DNA from: Pseudovibrio ascidiaceicola
Lineage (GTDB): Bacteria > Pseudomonadota > Alphaproteobacteria > Rhizobiales > Stappiaceae
DNA: 64,000 nt
NCBI RefSeq assembly: GCF_900114245.1
Contig: NZ_FOSK01000015.1
Span: 1 to 64,000, forward strand
Direction of reading: 5' to 3'
The number at the start of each line of letters is the position of its first letter. The first letter of the stretch is position 1. The notes under the pieces were generated by a model, which was not told where the DNA came from, made no database searches, and worked only from the letters and a program-made list of their open reading frames with translations. Positions 8,664 to 17,935 of this stretch are shown one piece after another. Made by a program: the position numbers and the translations under genes.

Positions 8664-9275
8664 TCAGATATCAAAGAAGACGGTTTCGTTATCACCCTGA
8701 ATGTAAATGTCAAAGGTGTAGGTATCGCCGGATTGCTTCGCGATCAGCGTTGAAACGCGCACGCGATGTTCAACACGACCAAGCACTGGATCAGCTGCAT
8801 TGGCTTCTTCCTCTTCCGGGAAGTACATGCGCGTATTCAGACCAAGGTTGATCCCACGCGCAACGATCCAGAAGTTGATATGTGGCGCTTGCGGCCTGCC
8901 ATCCGGAAACGGAACAGAACCCGGCTTCACAGTTTCAAAGCAGAACTCGCCACTATCTAGATTGACCGGCTGGCGTCCCCATCCGGTGAAATTGGGGTCA
9001 GTTTCGCCACGCGTCTCCGACGGACTGTTGAACAGACCTTCGCTATCCGCCTGCCAGATTTCCAGCATGGCGTCTTTCAAAGATGTTCCGGTTCCATCAA
9101 ACACACGGCCTTTGATCGTGATGCGCTGGCCTTTGGTTTGTTCATTCACCATGCGTGCGCCAAGGTCTTCCTTGAAGATCCCGGTGTTGCCGATGAAGTT
9201 CGGTGTACAGCCGATATGAACGTACGGACCTGCCGTCTGGCTTGGGCTTTCTTTCAGATACTCCAGCTTTGTCAT
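8664..9275 (-). CDS. pcaG: Protocatechuate 3,4-dioxygenase, alpha subunit
   Basis: PcaG is the alpha subunit of the intradiol ring-cleaving dioxygenase that opens protocatechuate. The protein has 203 residues from the ATG at 9275 (MTKLEYLKESPSQTAGPYVH), which lies one base past the pcaH stop; a longer frame extends into pcaH and is unlikely. The family fold is visible in the SQTAGPYVHIG start, the LEIWQAD.EG beta strand and the RPQAPHINFWIVARG region. As usual for alpha subunits the iron ligands of the beta subunit are not all conserved. It works as an (alpha-beta)n complex with PcaH in the cytoplasm. Confidence 0.94.
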   Translation of the reverse strand: MTKLEYLKESPSQTAGPYVHIGCTPNFIGNTGIFKEDLGARMVNEQTKGQRITIKGRVFDGTGTSLKDAMLEIWQADSEGLFNSPSETRGETDPNFTGWGRQPVNLDSGEFCFETVKPGSVPFPDGRPQAPHINFWIVARGINLGLNTRMYFPEEEEANAADPVLGRVEHRVRVSTLIAKQSGDTYTFDIYIQGDNETVFFDI

Positions 9276-9276
9276 A

Positions 9277-10017
9277 TCAATTGCCCTCCATACGGTTCTC
9301 AAACATGGTTGAGCGGCGGCCACGCAGGACGATATCAAAGCGGTAAGCGCGGGCGTCCATTGGCACAGAATGGTTCATGTCCAGTTTGGCAACCAGCATC
9401 TCAATCGCAGCCGGATCATTGATTGTCCTCACAATCGGACACAGCGGAATGTGAGGATCGCCCTCGAAATACATCTGCGTGATCAGGCGTTGCGCGAAGC
9501 CGGAACCAAAGAGAGAAAAATGGATGTGTGACGGACGCCAGTCATTCACGCCATTTGGCCACGGATACGGGCCTGGTCTCACAGTTCGAAAAGCGTAATA
9601 TCCATTCTCATCGGTTATCACTCGGCCACACCCGCCAAAATTCGGATCAAGCGGCGCAAGATAGCCATCTTTTTTGTGGCGGTAGCGCCCACCAGCGTTG
9701 GCCTGCCAGACTTCTACCAGCGCATTCGGAACTGGTTTGGCTTCTTCATCCAGAACGTGGCCATGGACAATGATGCGCTCTCCCTGCGCACATTCACCCG
9801 GTTTGGCATAGTTCTGCACCAAATCGTGATCCAGCTCACCCAGCATGTTGTGGCCGAAGACTGGTCCGGTGGTTTCGCTGATTGTATTTCCGAGAGACAG
9901 AAGTGCCTTTTGCGGAGACCGCAACACACTAGTTTTGTAGTTGGGCGACAATGCCGGTGGATGCCAGTTCCGGTCTCGTGGAAAGAACGGACCAGCATTG
10001 GTCGTTGGCTTGCTCAT
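9277..10017 (-). CDS. pcaH: Protocatechuate 3,4-dioxygenase, beta subunit
   Basis: PcaH carries the non-haem Fe(III) site that cleaves protocatechuate between its two hydroxyl groups. The protein has 246 residues. All four iron ligands of the family are visible: Y112 (GGRYRHK), Y151 (RPGPYPW), H164 and H166 (SHIHFSLFG). The ATG at 10017 has GGGGAGTGAG just before it and begins right after the PcaD-PcaC stop codon; the frame upstream of it lies inside that gene. Confidence 0.96.
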   Translation of the reverse strand: MSKPTTNAGPFFPRDRNWHPPALSPNYKTSVLRSPQKALLSLGNTISETTGPVFGHNMLGELDHDLVQNYAKPGECAQGERIIVHGHVLDEEAKPVPNALVEVWQANAGGRYRHKKDGYLAPLDPNFGGCGRVITDENGYYAFRTVRPGPYPWPNGVNDWRPSHIHFSLFGSGFAQRLITQMYFEGDPHIPLCPIVRTINDPAAIEMLVAKLDMNHSVPMDARAYRFDIVLRGRRSTMFENRMEGN

Positions 10018-10018
10018 C

Positions 10019-11218
10019 TCACTCCCCTGACGCATCAAGCTGCGCGAAAACATTTTTGACGACTTTGATGGCGCTGTTTGCGGCTGGTACACCGGCATAA
10101 ATTGCGGTGTGCAGCAGAGCTTCGCTTATATCTTCCCGTGTTGCCCCGGTGTTTCTTGCGGCCCGCACATGCATGGCTACCTCATCTAGGTGCCCTAACG
10201 CAGCGAGAAGCGCAATAGTTACAATGGACCGCTCTCGCAATGTCCAGTTGTGCCGCGACCACACGTGCCCCCAAGCCGCTTCAGTGATAAGCTCCTGAAA
10301 AGGCGCGTCAAAACTGTTCTTTTGAACCTCAGCAGCATTCACGTGGGTGTCGCCCAACACCCTGCGCCGTGTCTGCATGCCTTGTTTGTAAATTTCGCTT
10401 TGTCGCAGCTCTCGCTGATCAATCCTGTTCGGCCATCGAGAAATTGCCTGCCGAACCAGATGCGCCAGATACTCAGGTTGCTCCAGGCTTGGCAGATGTC
10501 CGCAGTTTCCCACCCGCTCATACTTAGCGTTCGGAATGAGGTTCGCCATCTCCTCAACCAGTTCCGGCGGTGTGGACTGGTCGTCTTCACCAGCAACGCA
10601 TAGAACAGGCACGTCGATCTGGGCCGCCTGACAGGTCAGGTCCGCGTCCCGAATAGCTGCACATGTGCCGATGTATCCGTCCAATGGCGTTCGGCACAAA
10701 AGATTGCAATATCCTGCAACTGCTTCTGGCAAATCTGCCTGAAAGCCCGCTGAGAACCAACGAGACATCACTGCATCAGCGATCCCCTCCATCCCGTTGG
10801 TCTCAATTGCGTTGATACGCTCTTGCCACGTCTGTGCGTCACCGATGCGCGGTGCGGTATCACACAGGATCAGCCCACTCACCAGATCAGGCCGGGCGGC
10901 CTGCAGCGCCATTGCGATCATTCCCCCTACAGATACACCGCAAATCACTGCATTCTTGATGGACTGGCTGTCCATGAGCGCTGCGAGGTCACGCATATGC
11001 AAGTCAATCGAATACCGCTCATTGCCAACACCAGACAGACCATGCCCACGTTTATCATAGGTTAGAACTACGCCTTGATGCCCGAGATGAATCAGAAATT
11101 CATCCCAAATGCGAAAGTCTGTTCCCAATGAATTAATCAGAACAAGCGCTGGTGCTGCTGACTCTGAATTGGTCTTACTGAAGTGAAGCGTAGTAGAGTT
11201 TAATTCTATGAAGTGCAT
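10019..11218 (-). CDS. Fused 3-oxoadipate enol-lactonase / 4-carboxymuconolactone decarboxylase
   Basis: This 399-residue protein joins two pathway enzymes. Residues 1 to about 255 are an alpha/beta hydrolase (PcaD, enol-lactonase) with nucleophile S96 in CGVSVGGM, an acid in DDQSTPPE and a histidine in [13 protein letters not shown]. Residues from about 270 are a PcaC decarboxylase (RRRVLGD, then [17 protein letters not shown] and [15 protein letters not shown]). It would turn 4-carboxymuconolactone into 3-oxoadipate in one polypeptide. Such fusions, called PcaL in actinobacteria, share this D-then-C order. Two ATGs lie six bases apart; the second (11218) has the better spacing to AGGGGG. 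It is the first gene of the pca operon and diverges from pcaQ. Confidence 0.92.
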   Translation of the reverse strand: MHFIELNSTTLHFSKTNSESAAPALVLINSLGTDFRIWDEFLIHLGHQGVVLTYDKRGHGLSGVGNERYSIDLHMRDLAALMDSQSIKNAVICGVSVGGMIAMALQAARPDLVSGLILCDTAPRIGDAQTWQERINAIETNGMEGIADAVMSRWFSAGFQADLPEAVAGYCNLLCRTPLDGYIGTCAAIRDADLTCQAAQIDVPVLCVAGEDDQSTPPELVEEMANLIPNAKYERVGNCGHLPSLEQPEYLAHLVRQAISRWPNRIDQRELRQSEIYKQGMQTRRRVLGDTHVNAAEVQKNSFDAPFQELITEAAWGHVWSRHNWTLRERSIVTIALLAALGHLDEVAMHVRAARNTGATREDISEALLHTAIYAGVPAANSAIKVVKNVFAQLDASGE

Positions 11219-11266
11219 GCGCATCCCCCTAAACGGATCAATTGCATGTCTGTTTCAAAATGAATA

Positions 11267-11289
11267 ATGATATTATCCAGATTAATCAT
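11267..11289. promoter_or_regulatory. Imperfect palindrome in the pcaDC-pcaQ divergent spacer
   Basis: The spacer between the two divergent genes contains ATGAT-N13-ATCAT inside a very AT-rich stretch. The outer five bases pair perfectly and the spacing is compatible with a LysR-type recognition site. This is the natural place for PcaQ to bind and activate the pca operon, but the sequence does not match the rhizobial PcaQ box as I remember it. Confidence 0.35.
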
Positions 11290-11301
11290 ATTGAGATTGT
11301 T

Positions 11302-12240
11302 ATGAATAACTTGCGCAGATTAAAGCTCAGGCATTTAGAAGCATTTGTTGAAGTGTCTCGCCAAAACAGCGTGAGCCGCGCTGCGGAGGTGCTTCATCTC
11401 ACACAACCAGCTGTCACCCGTACTATTCGCGAATTGGAAGAAATATGCGGGCAGCCTCTGATTGAAAAAGACGGGCGCGGAATCCGCATCACCCATTACG
11501 GGGAGGTGTTCCTGCGTCATGCGGGTACCAGTCTGGCCGCTGCCCGTAACGGCATCAATGCATTATCTCAGCTCAACTATAGCGACGGCCCGATGGTCCG
11601 CATTGGTGCGCTGCCAACAGTAGCTGCATCACTCATACCGCAAGCGGTCAAAGCCTTCCTTGATACAGGGCTGCGAAACCGGCTGCACATCGTAACAGGT
11701 GAAAATCACGTCCTGCTTGATCAACTCAGAAACGGTGAGCTGGATCTGGTTATGGGCCGATTGCCTGCACCCGAAAATATGCAGGGATTGGTGTTCGAAC
11801 CTCATTATCGCGAACGTGTCGTTTTTGCCGTCGATAAAAACCATCCACTTGCAGACAAACCCCAGATCAGCGTAAGCGAACTGGATGCTTACCCGGTGCT
11901 AATCCCTTCTGCGGCCTCAATTATTCGCCCGTTCGTCGATCGACTTTTCATTGAACACGGTATTCCGGAACCAGAGCAAGCAATTGAGACCGTCTCGGAC
12001 TCGTTTGGCAGGGCCTTCACACAGGAATACAACGCGATCTGGATCATTTCACGGGGTGTCATTGCCCGCGAGATTGAATGCGGCCAGTTCGTGGAATTGC
12101 CGATTGATACCCGTGCGACGGTTGGTTCTGTTGGCCTCAACATGCGCGCAGGCGAAACGCTGGATACGGCAGCTCAATGCTTTGCCGAGATCCTTATGGG
12201 ACTGAGTGAGAAGGAAGAAGCACGCGCATCAGTTCACTGA
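11302..12240 (+). CDS. pcaQ: LysR-type activator of the pca operon
   Basis: The protein has about 312 residues from the ATG at 11302 (MNNLRRLKLRHLEAFVEVSR). The N-terminal winged helix (SVSRAAEVLHLTQPAVTRTI) and a periplasmic-binding-like effector domain are both present. PcaQ proteins begin with this R.LKLRHLQAF pattern, and the position divergent from the pca operon supports the name. Known PcaQ proteins respond to beta-carboxymuconate-type intermediates. In-frame ATGs exist at 11242 and 11260 but would add 20 or 14 non-conserved residues and would cover the candidate operator. Confidence 0.85.
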   Translation: MNNLRRLKLRHLEAFVEVSRQNSVSRAAEVLHLTQPAVTRTIRELEEICGQPLIEKDGRGIRITHYGEVFLRHAGTSLAAARNGINALSQLNYSDGPMVRIGALPTVAASLIPQAVKAFLDTGLRNRLHIVTGENHVLLDQLRNGELDLVMGRLPAPENMQGLVFEPHYRERVVFAVDKNHPLADKPQISVSELDAYPVLIPSAASIIRPFVDRLFIEHGIPEPEQAIETVSDSFGRAFTQEYNAIWIISRGVIAREIECGQFVELPIDTRATVGSVGLNMRAGETLDTAAQCFAEILMGLSEKEEARASVH

Positions 12241-12488
12241 GCCTGCGCGAATTCGGGATGCATATTGATACCCAATACGGCATGAAAAGCACGGTATTTT
12301 TCATTATTCATTTTGAAAAGTATATGTAATTCTCCGATTTCACAGTGGTGATTCCTAAGAATTCCCTTGGCGGATCATCCGGATCGTGATTAAGAATTTG
12401 ACGGCCTTAGGGAGATGAGACTGCCCCAAGTAGCAGGATCAGGAAGGCTTGTTTGGTTTCGACCATTCTTCAGGAGGGTCACATACTT

Positions 12489-13523
12489 ATGTTTGGTAAT
12501 TTCAAAGGCTTCTGCGCTTCTACAGCACTTTTGCTTGCCAGTGTTTCCATGGCAGGCGCAGCAGAATACACATTTAAGCTCCACCACTTTCTAAGCCCTA
12601 AAGCGCCAGCGCAGACCAAGATGCTGGAACCATGGGCGAAGGCCGTTGAAGAAAATTCCGGCGGCCAGGTCAAAATCGAGATCTATCCATCCATGTCGCT
12701 TGGTGGTCGCCCGCCAGAGCTGGTGAACCAGGTTCGTGATGGTGTGGTTGATCTTGTCTGGACCCTGAATGGCTACACACCAGGCCTGTTTCCGCGCACG
12801 GAAGTGATGGAACTTCCTTTTGTTTTCCTTGATGATCCGCGCGCAGCAAACCTTGCACTTTACGACATGTTCAAGAGCGATCTTGAGGTTGAATACAAAG
12901 GCTTGGAAGTCATGTTCCTGCACGTACATGCAGGTGCTGGCCTTCACACACGTGATAAGGAAGTCCGCAGTCCGGCTGATATGGCTGGTATGCGCATTCG
13001 TACGCCATCGCGTACCGGTGCATGGGTGATTGAAGCCCTTGGCGCGTCTCCTGCAGCAATGCCGGTCCCTGAGCTGCCAACAGCTCTGCAAAAAGGCGTG
13101 ATTGATGCGGCGTTTATTCCTTGGGAAATCATTCCACCGCTGAAAATTCAGGAACAGACTGAGTATCAGATCGAGGGTGCTGGCAAAGCGCGCTTTGGGA
13201 CTTCTGTCTTCCAGGTTTCCATGAACAAAGAGCGTTGGGAAGGTTTGCCTGAAGACATTCAGAAGGCTTTTCGTGATGCATCTGGTCCTGAGTGGTGGGC
13301 AAAGGTTGGTGAAGTTTGGCGTGCGACAGATGACTTTGGCATCGGCCTCGCTGTAAAGTCAGGCAACAAACACATCACTCTTTCTGAAGAAGAAACAGCT
13401 GTCTTTAGAGAAGCTCTGGCTCCGGTCGTTGATAAATGGACCTCAGAAGTCGCCAAAAAAGGCATTGATGGCAACGCGATTGTTGCAAAAGCACAGGCAT
13501 TGATTTCCAAGCACAGCGAGTAG
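12489..13523 (+). CDS. TRAP transporter substrate-binding protein (DctP family)
   Basis: The protein has about 344 residues from the ATG at 12489, 11 bases after AGGAGG. A signal peptide (residues 1-18, ending SMAGA-AEYTFK) is followed by a DctP fold with PKAPAQTKMLEPWAKAVEEN, the ligand-contact region GLHTRDKEVRSPADMAGMRIR and TALQKGVIDAA. It would capture an organic acid in the periplasm and hand it to the two membrane subunits encoded directly downstream. Location between pcaQ and pobA suggests an aromatic acid such as 4-hydroxybenzoate or protocatechuate; this is inference from context. Confidence 0.88.
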   Translation: MFGNFKGFCASTALLLASVSMAGAAEYTFKLHHFLSPKAPAQTKMLEPWAKAVEENSGGQVKIEIYPSMSLGGRPPELVNQVRDGVVDLVWTLNGYTPGLFPRTEVMELPFVFLDDPRAANLALYDMFKSDLEVEYKGLEVMFLHVHAGAGLHTRDKEVRSPADMAGMRIRTPSRTGAWVIEALGASPAAMPVPELPTALQKGVIDAAFIPWEIIPPLKIQEQTEYQIEGAGKARFGTSVFQVSMNKERWEGLPEDIQKAFRDASGPEWWAKVGEVWRATDDFGIGLAVKSGNKHITLSEEETAVFREALAPVVDKWTSEVAKKGIDGNAIVAKAQALISKHSE

Positions 13524-13525
13524 CT

Positions 13526-14038
13526 ATGGGCGCCTTTCAAAAACTCGGACGCACCGGCATTGCCGGTGCATTCGAAAAACTTATTGTAGCATGGGCACTT
13601 ACCGGCGGCGTTGTTCTGCTAGCGGTGGTCGCGATAAACATCTACTCCACCCTTGGCAACATATGGGCAGCTCCCTTTCCCGGGGATTTCGAGCTCACTG
13701 AGATCGGCGTTGCTATTGCAGTCTTTTCCTTCTTGCCCTTCTGTCAGATCACTGATGCCAATGTCACAGCGGACATATTTACCAGTAAGGCTGGTCCTCG
13801 TTTGAAAGCGTTTCTGGCGTTGATCGCATCGCTCATTGCGTTTGGGTTTGGGTTGTTGCTGTTGTGGCGGATGTACCATGGTATGTCTGATCAGAAAGAA
13901 TACGATTACACCACCGCAATTTTGCAGATCCCTGTTTGGTATGCGTATGTACCTGTTTTGATTTCGCTTTTGCTGCTGAGTATTGGCGCGGTTATTACGC
14001 TGAGTGAAAACACCAGAGATCTGGCTCGGAGAACCTGA
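13526..14038 (+). CDS. TRAP transporter small membrane subunit (DctQ family)
   Basis: The 170-residue protein has four hydrophobic segments (about 25-47, 60-80, 95-115 and 137-158), matching the four-helix DctQ subunit. The ATG starts two bases after the DctP stop codon, and its own stop shares a base with the DctM start (TGATG). It joins the DctM subunit in the inner membrane. Confidence 0.87.
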   Translation: MGAFQKLGRTGIAGAFEKLIVAWALTGGVVLLAVVAINIYSTLGNIWAAPFPGDFELTEIGVAIAVFSFLPFCQITDANVTADIFTSKAGPRLKAFLALIASLIAFGFGLLLLWRMYHGMSDQKEYDYTTAILQIPVWYAYVPVLISLLLLSIGAVITLSENTRDLARRT

Positions 14039-15393
14039 TGGCGGCAAGTCTTTTCATGGGCTTTGGAGCCCTCGCCATTCTGGTGTTCCTCATTGTTATC
14101 CGTATCCCAATTGCTTATGCGATGATCCTTGTTGGCGGCGTTGGGATTGCGCTCATCAACGGCCCGATGTTACTGCTTAGTCAGTTGAAAACATTGGCGT
14201 ATGGCCAGTTCGCCGTTTACGACCTCTCCGTCATTCCGCTGTTTATTCTGATGGGTGCGCTCGCCTCGAAAACCGGTTTGAGCCAATCTCTCTTCAGAGC
14301 AGCTAACGCATGGCTTGGCTGGATGAAGGGCGGCACAGCGATGGCCGCGATCGCCTCCTGCGCCGGGTTTGGCGCGGTCTGTGGTTCATCGCTTGCGACC
14401 GCCTCAACCATGGGAAAAGTCGCCCTTCCGGAGTTGAAGCGTTACAATTACTCAGGTGCTTTGGCGACTGGAACACTCGCGGCTGGCGGAGTTCTGGGAA
14501 TTCTCATCCCTCCAAGCGTCGTTTTGATCATCTATGCAGTGATCGTGGAGGCGAACATCGTTACTATGTTCGTTGCTGCGTTTATTCCGGGTATTTTGGC
14601 CGTTCTTTTGTTCCTCGCGGTGATCGCGCTCTACGTTTTCGTCAGTCCCTCATCTGGCCCTGCAGGTGGCGCTGGAACGCGAGAAGAGTTCCTCGCAGCC
14701 TCTCTCGGCGTGCTGCCTGTACTGACCGTTTTCGGACTTGTCATCGGCGGCATTTATTTCGGCTTCTACAATCCAACACCAGCAGCTGCTGTGGGTGTGT
14801 TTCTCGTCATGATGTTTGGACTGCTCCAGCGCAATCTGTCCCTCAGCGATATGATCGAGGCGCTGAAGGAAACAGCAGCGACTTCCGGCATGATCTACCT
14901 GATCCTGCTGGGTGCGGAGCTGCTCAAGATCTTCATGTCCCGCATTGGCTTGCCGCAGGAGACAGCGGCATGGATTGCAGGCTCCGGTTTGGAACCGATG
15001 ACCGTGATGCTGCTGATCCTGCTGGCTCTGATCGCACTTGGCTGCCTGATGGATAGTATGTCCATGATGTTGCTGGTCATCCCGTTCTTCTGGCCTGTAC
15101 TTATGGAACTGAACGGCGGCATGTATCAGGGAGCAGATGGTGCCGGGTATGGCATGAGCACCGAAGACCTGAAGATCTGGTTCGGTATTCTGGCGCTGAT
15201 TGTCGTCGAGCTTGGGCTGATTACGCCGCCAGTGGGCATGAATGTCTTCGTGATTTCAGCCTTGGCAAAAGACACGCCAATGATCCAGACCTTCAAGGGT
15301 GTTGCACCATTCTTTGGCGCCGAGCTGGTGCGTGTCGCCATTCTGGTGAGCTTCCCAGCGCTAACCCTTTGGCTACCCAGAGTGCTTTCCTAA
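14038..15393 (+). CDS. TRAP transporter large membrane subunit (DctM family)
   Basis: The 451-residue protein is a 12-helix DctM permease. Family features are visible: GPMLLLSQLKTLAYGQFAVYDLS near residue 45, PLFILMGALASKTGLS, the GTLAAGGVLGILIPPSV loop and LGLITPPVGMNVFV near the C-terminus. It uses the sodium gradient to import the acid delivered by the DctP protein. It is the last gene of the three-gene TRAP operon. Start ATG overlaps the DctQ stop codon by one base. Confidence 0.92.
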   Translation: MAASLFMGFGALAILVFLIVIRIPIAYAMILVGGVGIALINGPMLLLSQLKTLAYGQFAVYDLSVIPLFILMGALASKTGLSQSLFRAANAWLGWMKGGTAMAAIASCAGFGAVCGSSLATASTMGKVALPELKRYNYSGALATGTLAAGGVLGILIPPSVVLIIYAVIVEANIVTMFVAAFIPGILAVLLFLAVIALYVFVSPSSGPAGGAGTREEFLAASLGVLPVLTVFGLVIGGIYFGFYNPTPAAAVGVFLVMMFGLLQRNLSLSDMIEALKETAATSGMIYLILLGAELLKIFMSRIGLPQETAAWIAGSGLEPMTVMLLILLALIALGCLMDSMSMMLLVIPFFWPVLMELNGGMYQGADGAGYGMSTEDLKIWFGILALIVVELGLITPPVGMNVFVISALAKDTPMIQTFKGVAPFFGAELVRVAILVSFPALTLWLPRVLS

Positions 15394-15406
15394 ACGCAAA
15401 ACAACA

Positions 15407-15440
15407 GGTTGTCTTGGCAGGACTGATTGCTGAGACAACC
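15407..15440 (+). terminator. Hairpin after the TRAP operon
   Basis: GGTTGTCT (15407-15414) pairs with AGACAACC (15433-15440) across an 18-base loop, 14 bases after the DctM stop. There is no T-run. It may mark the end of the TRAP operon; the following 190 bases before pobA are AT-rich and probably hold the pobA promoter. Confidence 0.35.
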
Positions 15441-15628
15441 GAATGGATCAAAGCGCTCTAATAGCAATTTTGCTATAATTTCTGCCTATAATTCAATTTT
15501 ACATATCAATCATAAACAGCAACACTGAACATCATTCAAACGTGTATTCGCAATCCATTTTACTTCTGACTTAGCGCATACCCCAATTGCCGCGATCTGC
15601 CAGATGTTTTGAACCTAAGGAATTTTTC

Positions 15629-16846
15629 ATGACCCACCATAGAGATCGTACTCAGGTTGCGATTATCGGCGGCGGTCCTGCTGGTTTATTACTCTCTCAC
15701 ATCCTGAGCGAAAACGGCGTGGACAGCGTTGTGCTGGAACAGCGCACCAAGGTTTATGTTCTCTCTCGCATCCGTGCTGGTCTTTTAGAAACCGGAACTG
15801 TGCAGCTGCTGCGCGACTATGGCCTTGCAGAACGCATGGACAAGAACGGGAAGAGCAAAAAAGGCTCATGGATTACGCGGCAGGGGTTTGAAAGTCACTT
15901 CATTGATACGCACAAATGGACTGGCAAGGAGATGATGGTCTACGGTCAGACCGACATCACCGAAGATCTGTATGACGCCCGCGAACGCGCTGGCGGCAAC
16001 ATCATCAACGAAGCGACTGACGTGACCCTTCATGATGTGACCTCTGACAAACCTTCTGTGACCTACGTGAAGGACGGCCAGACCTGTCATCTGGACTGCG
16101 ACTACATTGCTGGTTGTGACGGATTCCATGGTGTCAGCCGCAAAACTATTCCTGACGATATTTTGCGCACCTATGAGCGTGCTTACCCGTTCGGCTGGCT
16201 TGGCATCATGGCGGAAGTGCCACCCCTGCCGGATTTGGTCTATGCCTATCATGAGCGTGGGTTTGCACTTGCCTCACAGCGAAACCGGCTGCTGAGCCGC
16301 TATTACATTCAGTGCCCGTTGACAGACAGCGTCATGGATTGGTCGGATGAGCGGTTCTGGGAAGAGTTGATCAGTCGTTTTCCTGCGGATGTGGCGTCAG
16401 ATATCGTTACCGGACCATCTATTGAAAAATCCATTGCTCCGCTCCGCAGCTTTGTCGCTGAGCCGATGCAGTACGGGCGCATGTTCCTTGCGGGCGATGC
16501 TGCCCACATTGTGCCGCCCACAGGAGCGAAGGGGCTCAACCTGGCTGCCTCCGATGTGTTCTATCTTTCACGCGGGTTAATTGAGCAGATCAAGAGCAAT
16601 CACTCCGCTCATCTGGAGCGTTACTCCGAACTGGCTTTGCGCCGAGTGTGGAGCTCTGAGAACTTCTCCTGGCGGATGACGCAGCTGTTGCATGTGTTTC
16701 CGGAGATGAACGGGTTTGATGCGAAAATCCAGCAAAACAGCTACGAGCTGCTGCTGCAAAATGAGACCCAACAGCGGGCCTTGGCAGAAGAATATGTTGG
16801 TTTGCCATTTGAAGAGCTGGATGCGCTGACCTTGTCAGCAGCTTAA
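15629..16846 (+). CDS. pobA: 4-hydroxybenzoate 3-monooxygenase
   Basis: PobA hydroxylates 4-hydroxybenzoate to protocatechuate with NADPH, O2 and FAD, feeding the pca operon nearby. The protein has 405 residues from the ATG at 15629, slightly longer than the usual 390. The FAD dinucleotide motif IIGGGPAGLL is at residues 12-21, RIRAGLLE follows at about 45, and the second flavin motif LAGDAAHIVPPTGAKGLN near residue 290 is intact. The start is preceded by AAGGAA. It is transcribed alone, with no PobR activator recognisable next to it, so pcaQ or a distant regulator may control it. Confidence 0.95.
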   Translation: MTHHRDRTQVAIIGGGPAGLLLSHILSENGVDSVVLEQRTKVYVLSRIRAGLLETGTVQLLRDYGLAERMDKNGKSKKGSWITRQGFESHFIDTHKWTGKEMMVYGQTDITEDLYDARERAGGNIINEATDVTLHDVTSDKPSVTYVKDGQTCHLDCDYIAGCDGFHGVSRKTIPDDILRTYERAYPFGWLGIMAEVPPLPDLVYAYHERGFALASQRNRLLSRYYIQCPLTDSVMDWSDERFWEELISRFPADVASDIVTGPSIEKSIAPLRSFVAEPMQYGRMFLAGDAAHIVPPTGAKGLNLAASDVFYLSRGLIEQIKSNHSAHLERYSELALRRVWSSENFSWRMTQLLHVFPEMNGFDAKIQQNSYELLLQNETQQRALAEEYVGLPFEELDALTLSAA

Positions 16847-16856
16847 AGCCGTTCGC

Positions 16857-16946
16857 ATTTAGGTTGAAACACCTGAACTGCTTTAGCCTATGTTTTTGCG
16901 TATCTTTATCCGAAAACCGGTTCCCACTTTTCGGAGAAACGCTGTA
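16857..16946. repeat. Dispersed intergenic repeat, copy 1
   Basis: About 90 bases downstream of pobA are closely similar to bases 59625-59714. The core forms a hairpin, CCGAAAA-N11-TTTTCGG. Short palindromic elements with this core are, to my knowledge, scattered through intergenic regions of many Rhizobiales-type genomes. Both copies lie between the 3' ends of convergent genes, where the hairpin may act as a terminator. Confidence 0.8.
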
Positions 16947-16999
16947 GTCCAGCGATTGGAGAGGGGCCCTTCCCTCTCTCCCCACCTCTTGAATGAGGC

Positions 17000-17896
17000 T
17001 TACGATTCTGTTTTGTCAGCTATTTCGACAATTGCAGCGGCAAAGGCCTCAGGGCTTTCTTGCGGCAGGTTATGCCCTGCGCCCTCAACAACACGCGCCT
17101 CATAATGTCCGTTGAAGTTCGTCTCATGCCCTTTGCTATGTCGTGGTGGGCTGACACCATCATTGGCACCAAGCAATGTAATTGCGGGCACATTGATTTT
17201 TGGCTGAGCTGTCAGCAGCACCTCAATCTTCTCAAAGGCGGGATCTCCTTCTACCAACCCAAAACGATGCCTGTAGGAGTGAATAACGGTCTCCACAAAG
17301 TCAGGGTTATCAAAGCTCTCGGCGGTCTCACGGAAGGTGCGGCGGGAGAAATCCCAGGTGGGTGACCATTGCTGCCAGAGCAGTCTGGTCAGGTCTTCCC
17401 GGTTTTCTGTCAAACCATTCCGGCCACGCTCACTGTGGAAGTAATACTGATACCACCAGAGCTGCTCTTCCTCAGGAGAGGCAGGCCGGTAGGCTGCTGG
17501 AATGTTCTGGATATTGTAGGCAACACCGGCACTTACGAGCCCCCTCACCTTTTCTGGCCAAAGAGCAGCGGCGATGCAAGCGGCGCGACCACCCCAATCG
17601 TAGCCCGCAACAATCGCCTGCGGCAACTCAAGGGCTACCATCAGAGACCGCAGATCAAAGGCCAGGGCGCCTTGCTGACCGGAGCGCGGGGTTTGAGGAG
17701 ACAGATATTGGGTTGGCCCGTAGCCGCGTAAGTAAGGAATGATGCACCGAAAACCACGATTGGCGAGAATGACGGAAACCTCGTCATAGCTGTGCACGTC
17801 ATAAGGAAAGCCATGAAGCAGAACCGCTGGAACACCTGACTTTGGCCCAACATCCATGTAGGCGATGTTCAGTACCCCGGCTTCAATAAACTTCAT
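17000..17896 (-). CDS. Alpha/beta hydrolase of the epoxide hydrolase/dehalogenase type
   Basis: The 298-residue protein has HGFP (oxyanion region) at 28-31, an aspartate nucleophile D100 in GYDWGG in place of serine, and a C-terminal histidine in GAGHNLPQE. An Asp nucleophile in this motif is typical of soluble epoxide hydrolases and haloalkane dehalogenases; the tyrosines of the cap domain expected for epoxide hydrolases could be among YQYYFH around residue 160. No signal peptide. The substrate is unknown. It is followed closely, on the same strand, by nothing obvious, and the preceding gene (17936-18505) is 39 bases upstream, so the two may be co-transcribed. Confidence 0.8.
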   Translation of the reverse strand: MKFIEAGVLNIAYMDVGPKSGVPAVLLHGFPYDVHSYDEVSVILANRGFRCIIPYLRGYGPTQYLSPQTPRSGQQGALAFDLRSLMVALELPQAIVAGYDWGGRAACIAAALWPEKVRGLVSAGVAYNIQNIPAAYRPASPEEEQLWWYQYYFHSERGRNGLTENREDLTRLLWQQWSPTWDFSRRTFRETAESFDNPDFVETVIHSYRHRFGLVEGDPAFEKIEVLLTAQPKINVPAITLLGANDGVSPPRHSKGHETNFNGHYEARVVEGAGHNLPQESPEAFAAAIVEIADKTES

Positions 17897-17935
17897 ATGT
17901 CCAGTCCCCTATATCGCGCTCTAGCCTTTCAAACA

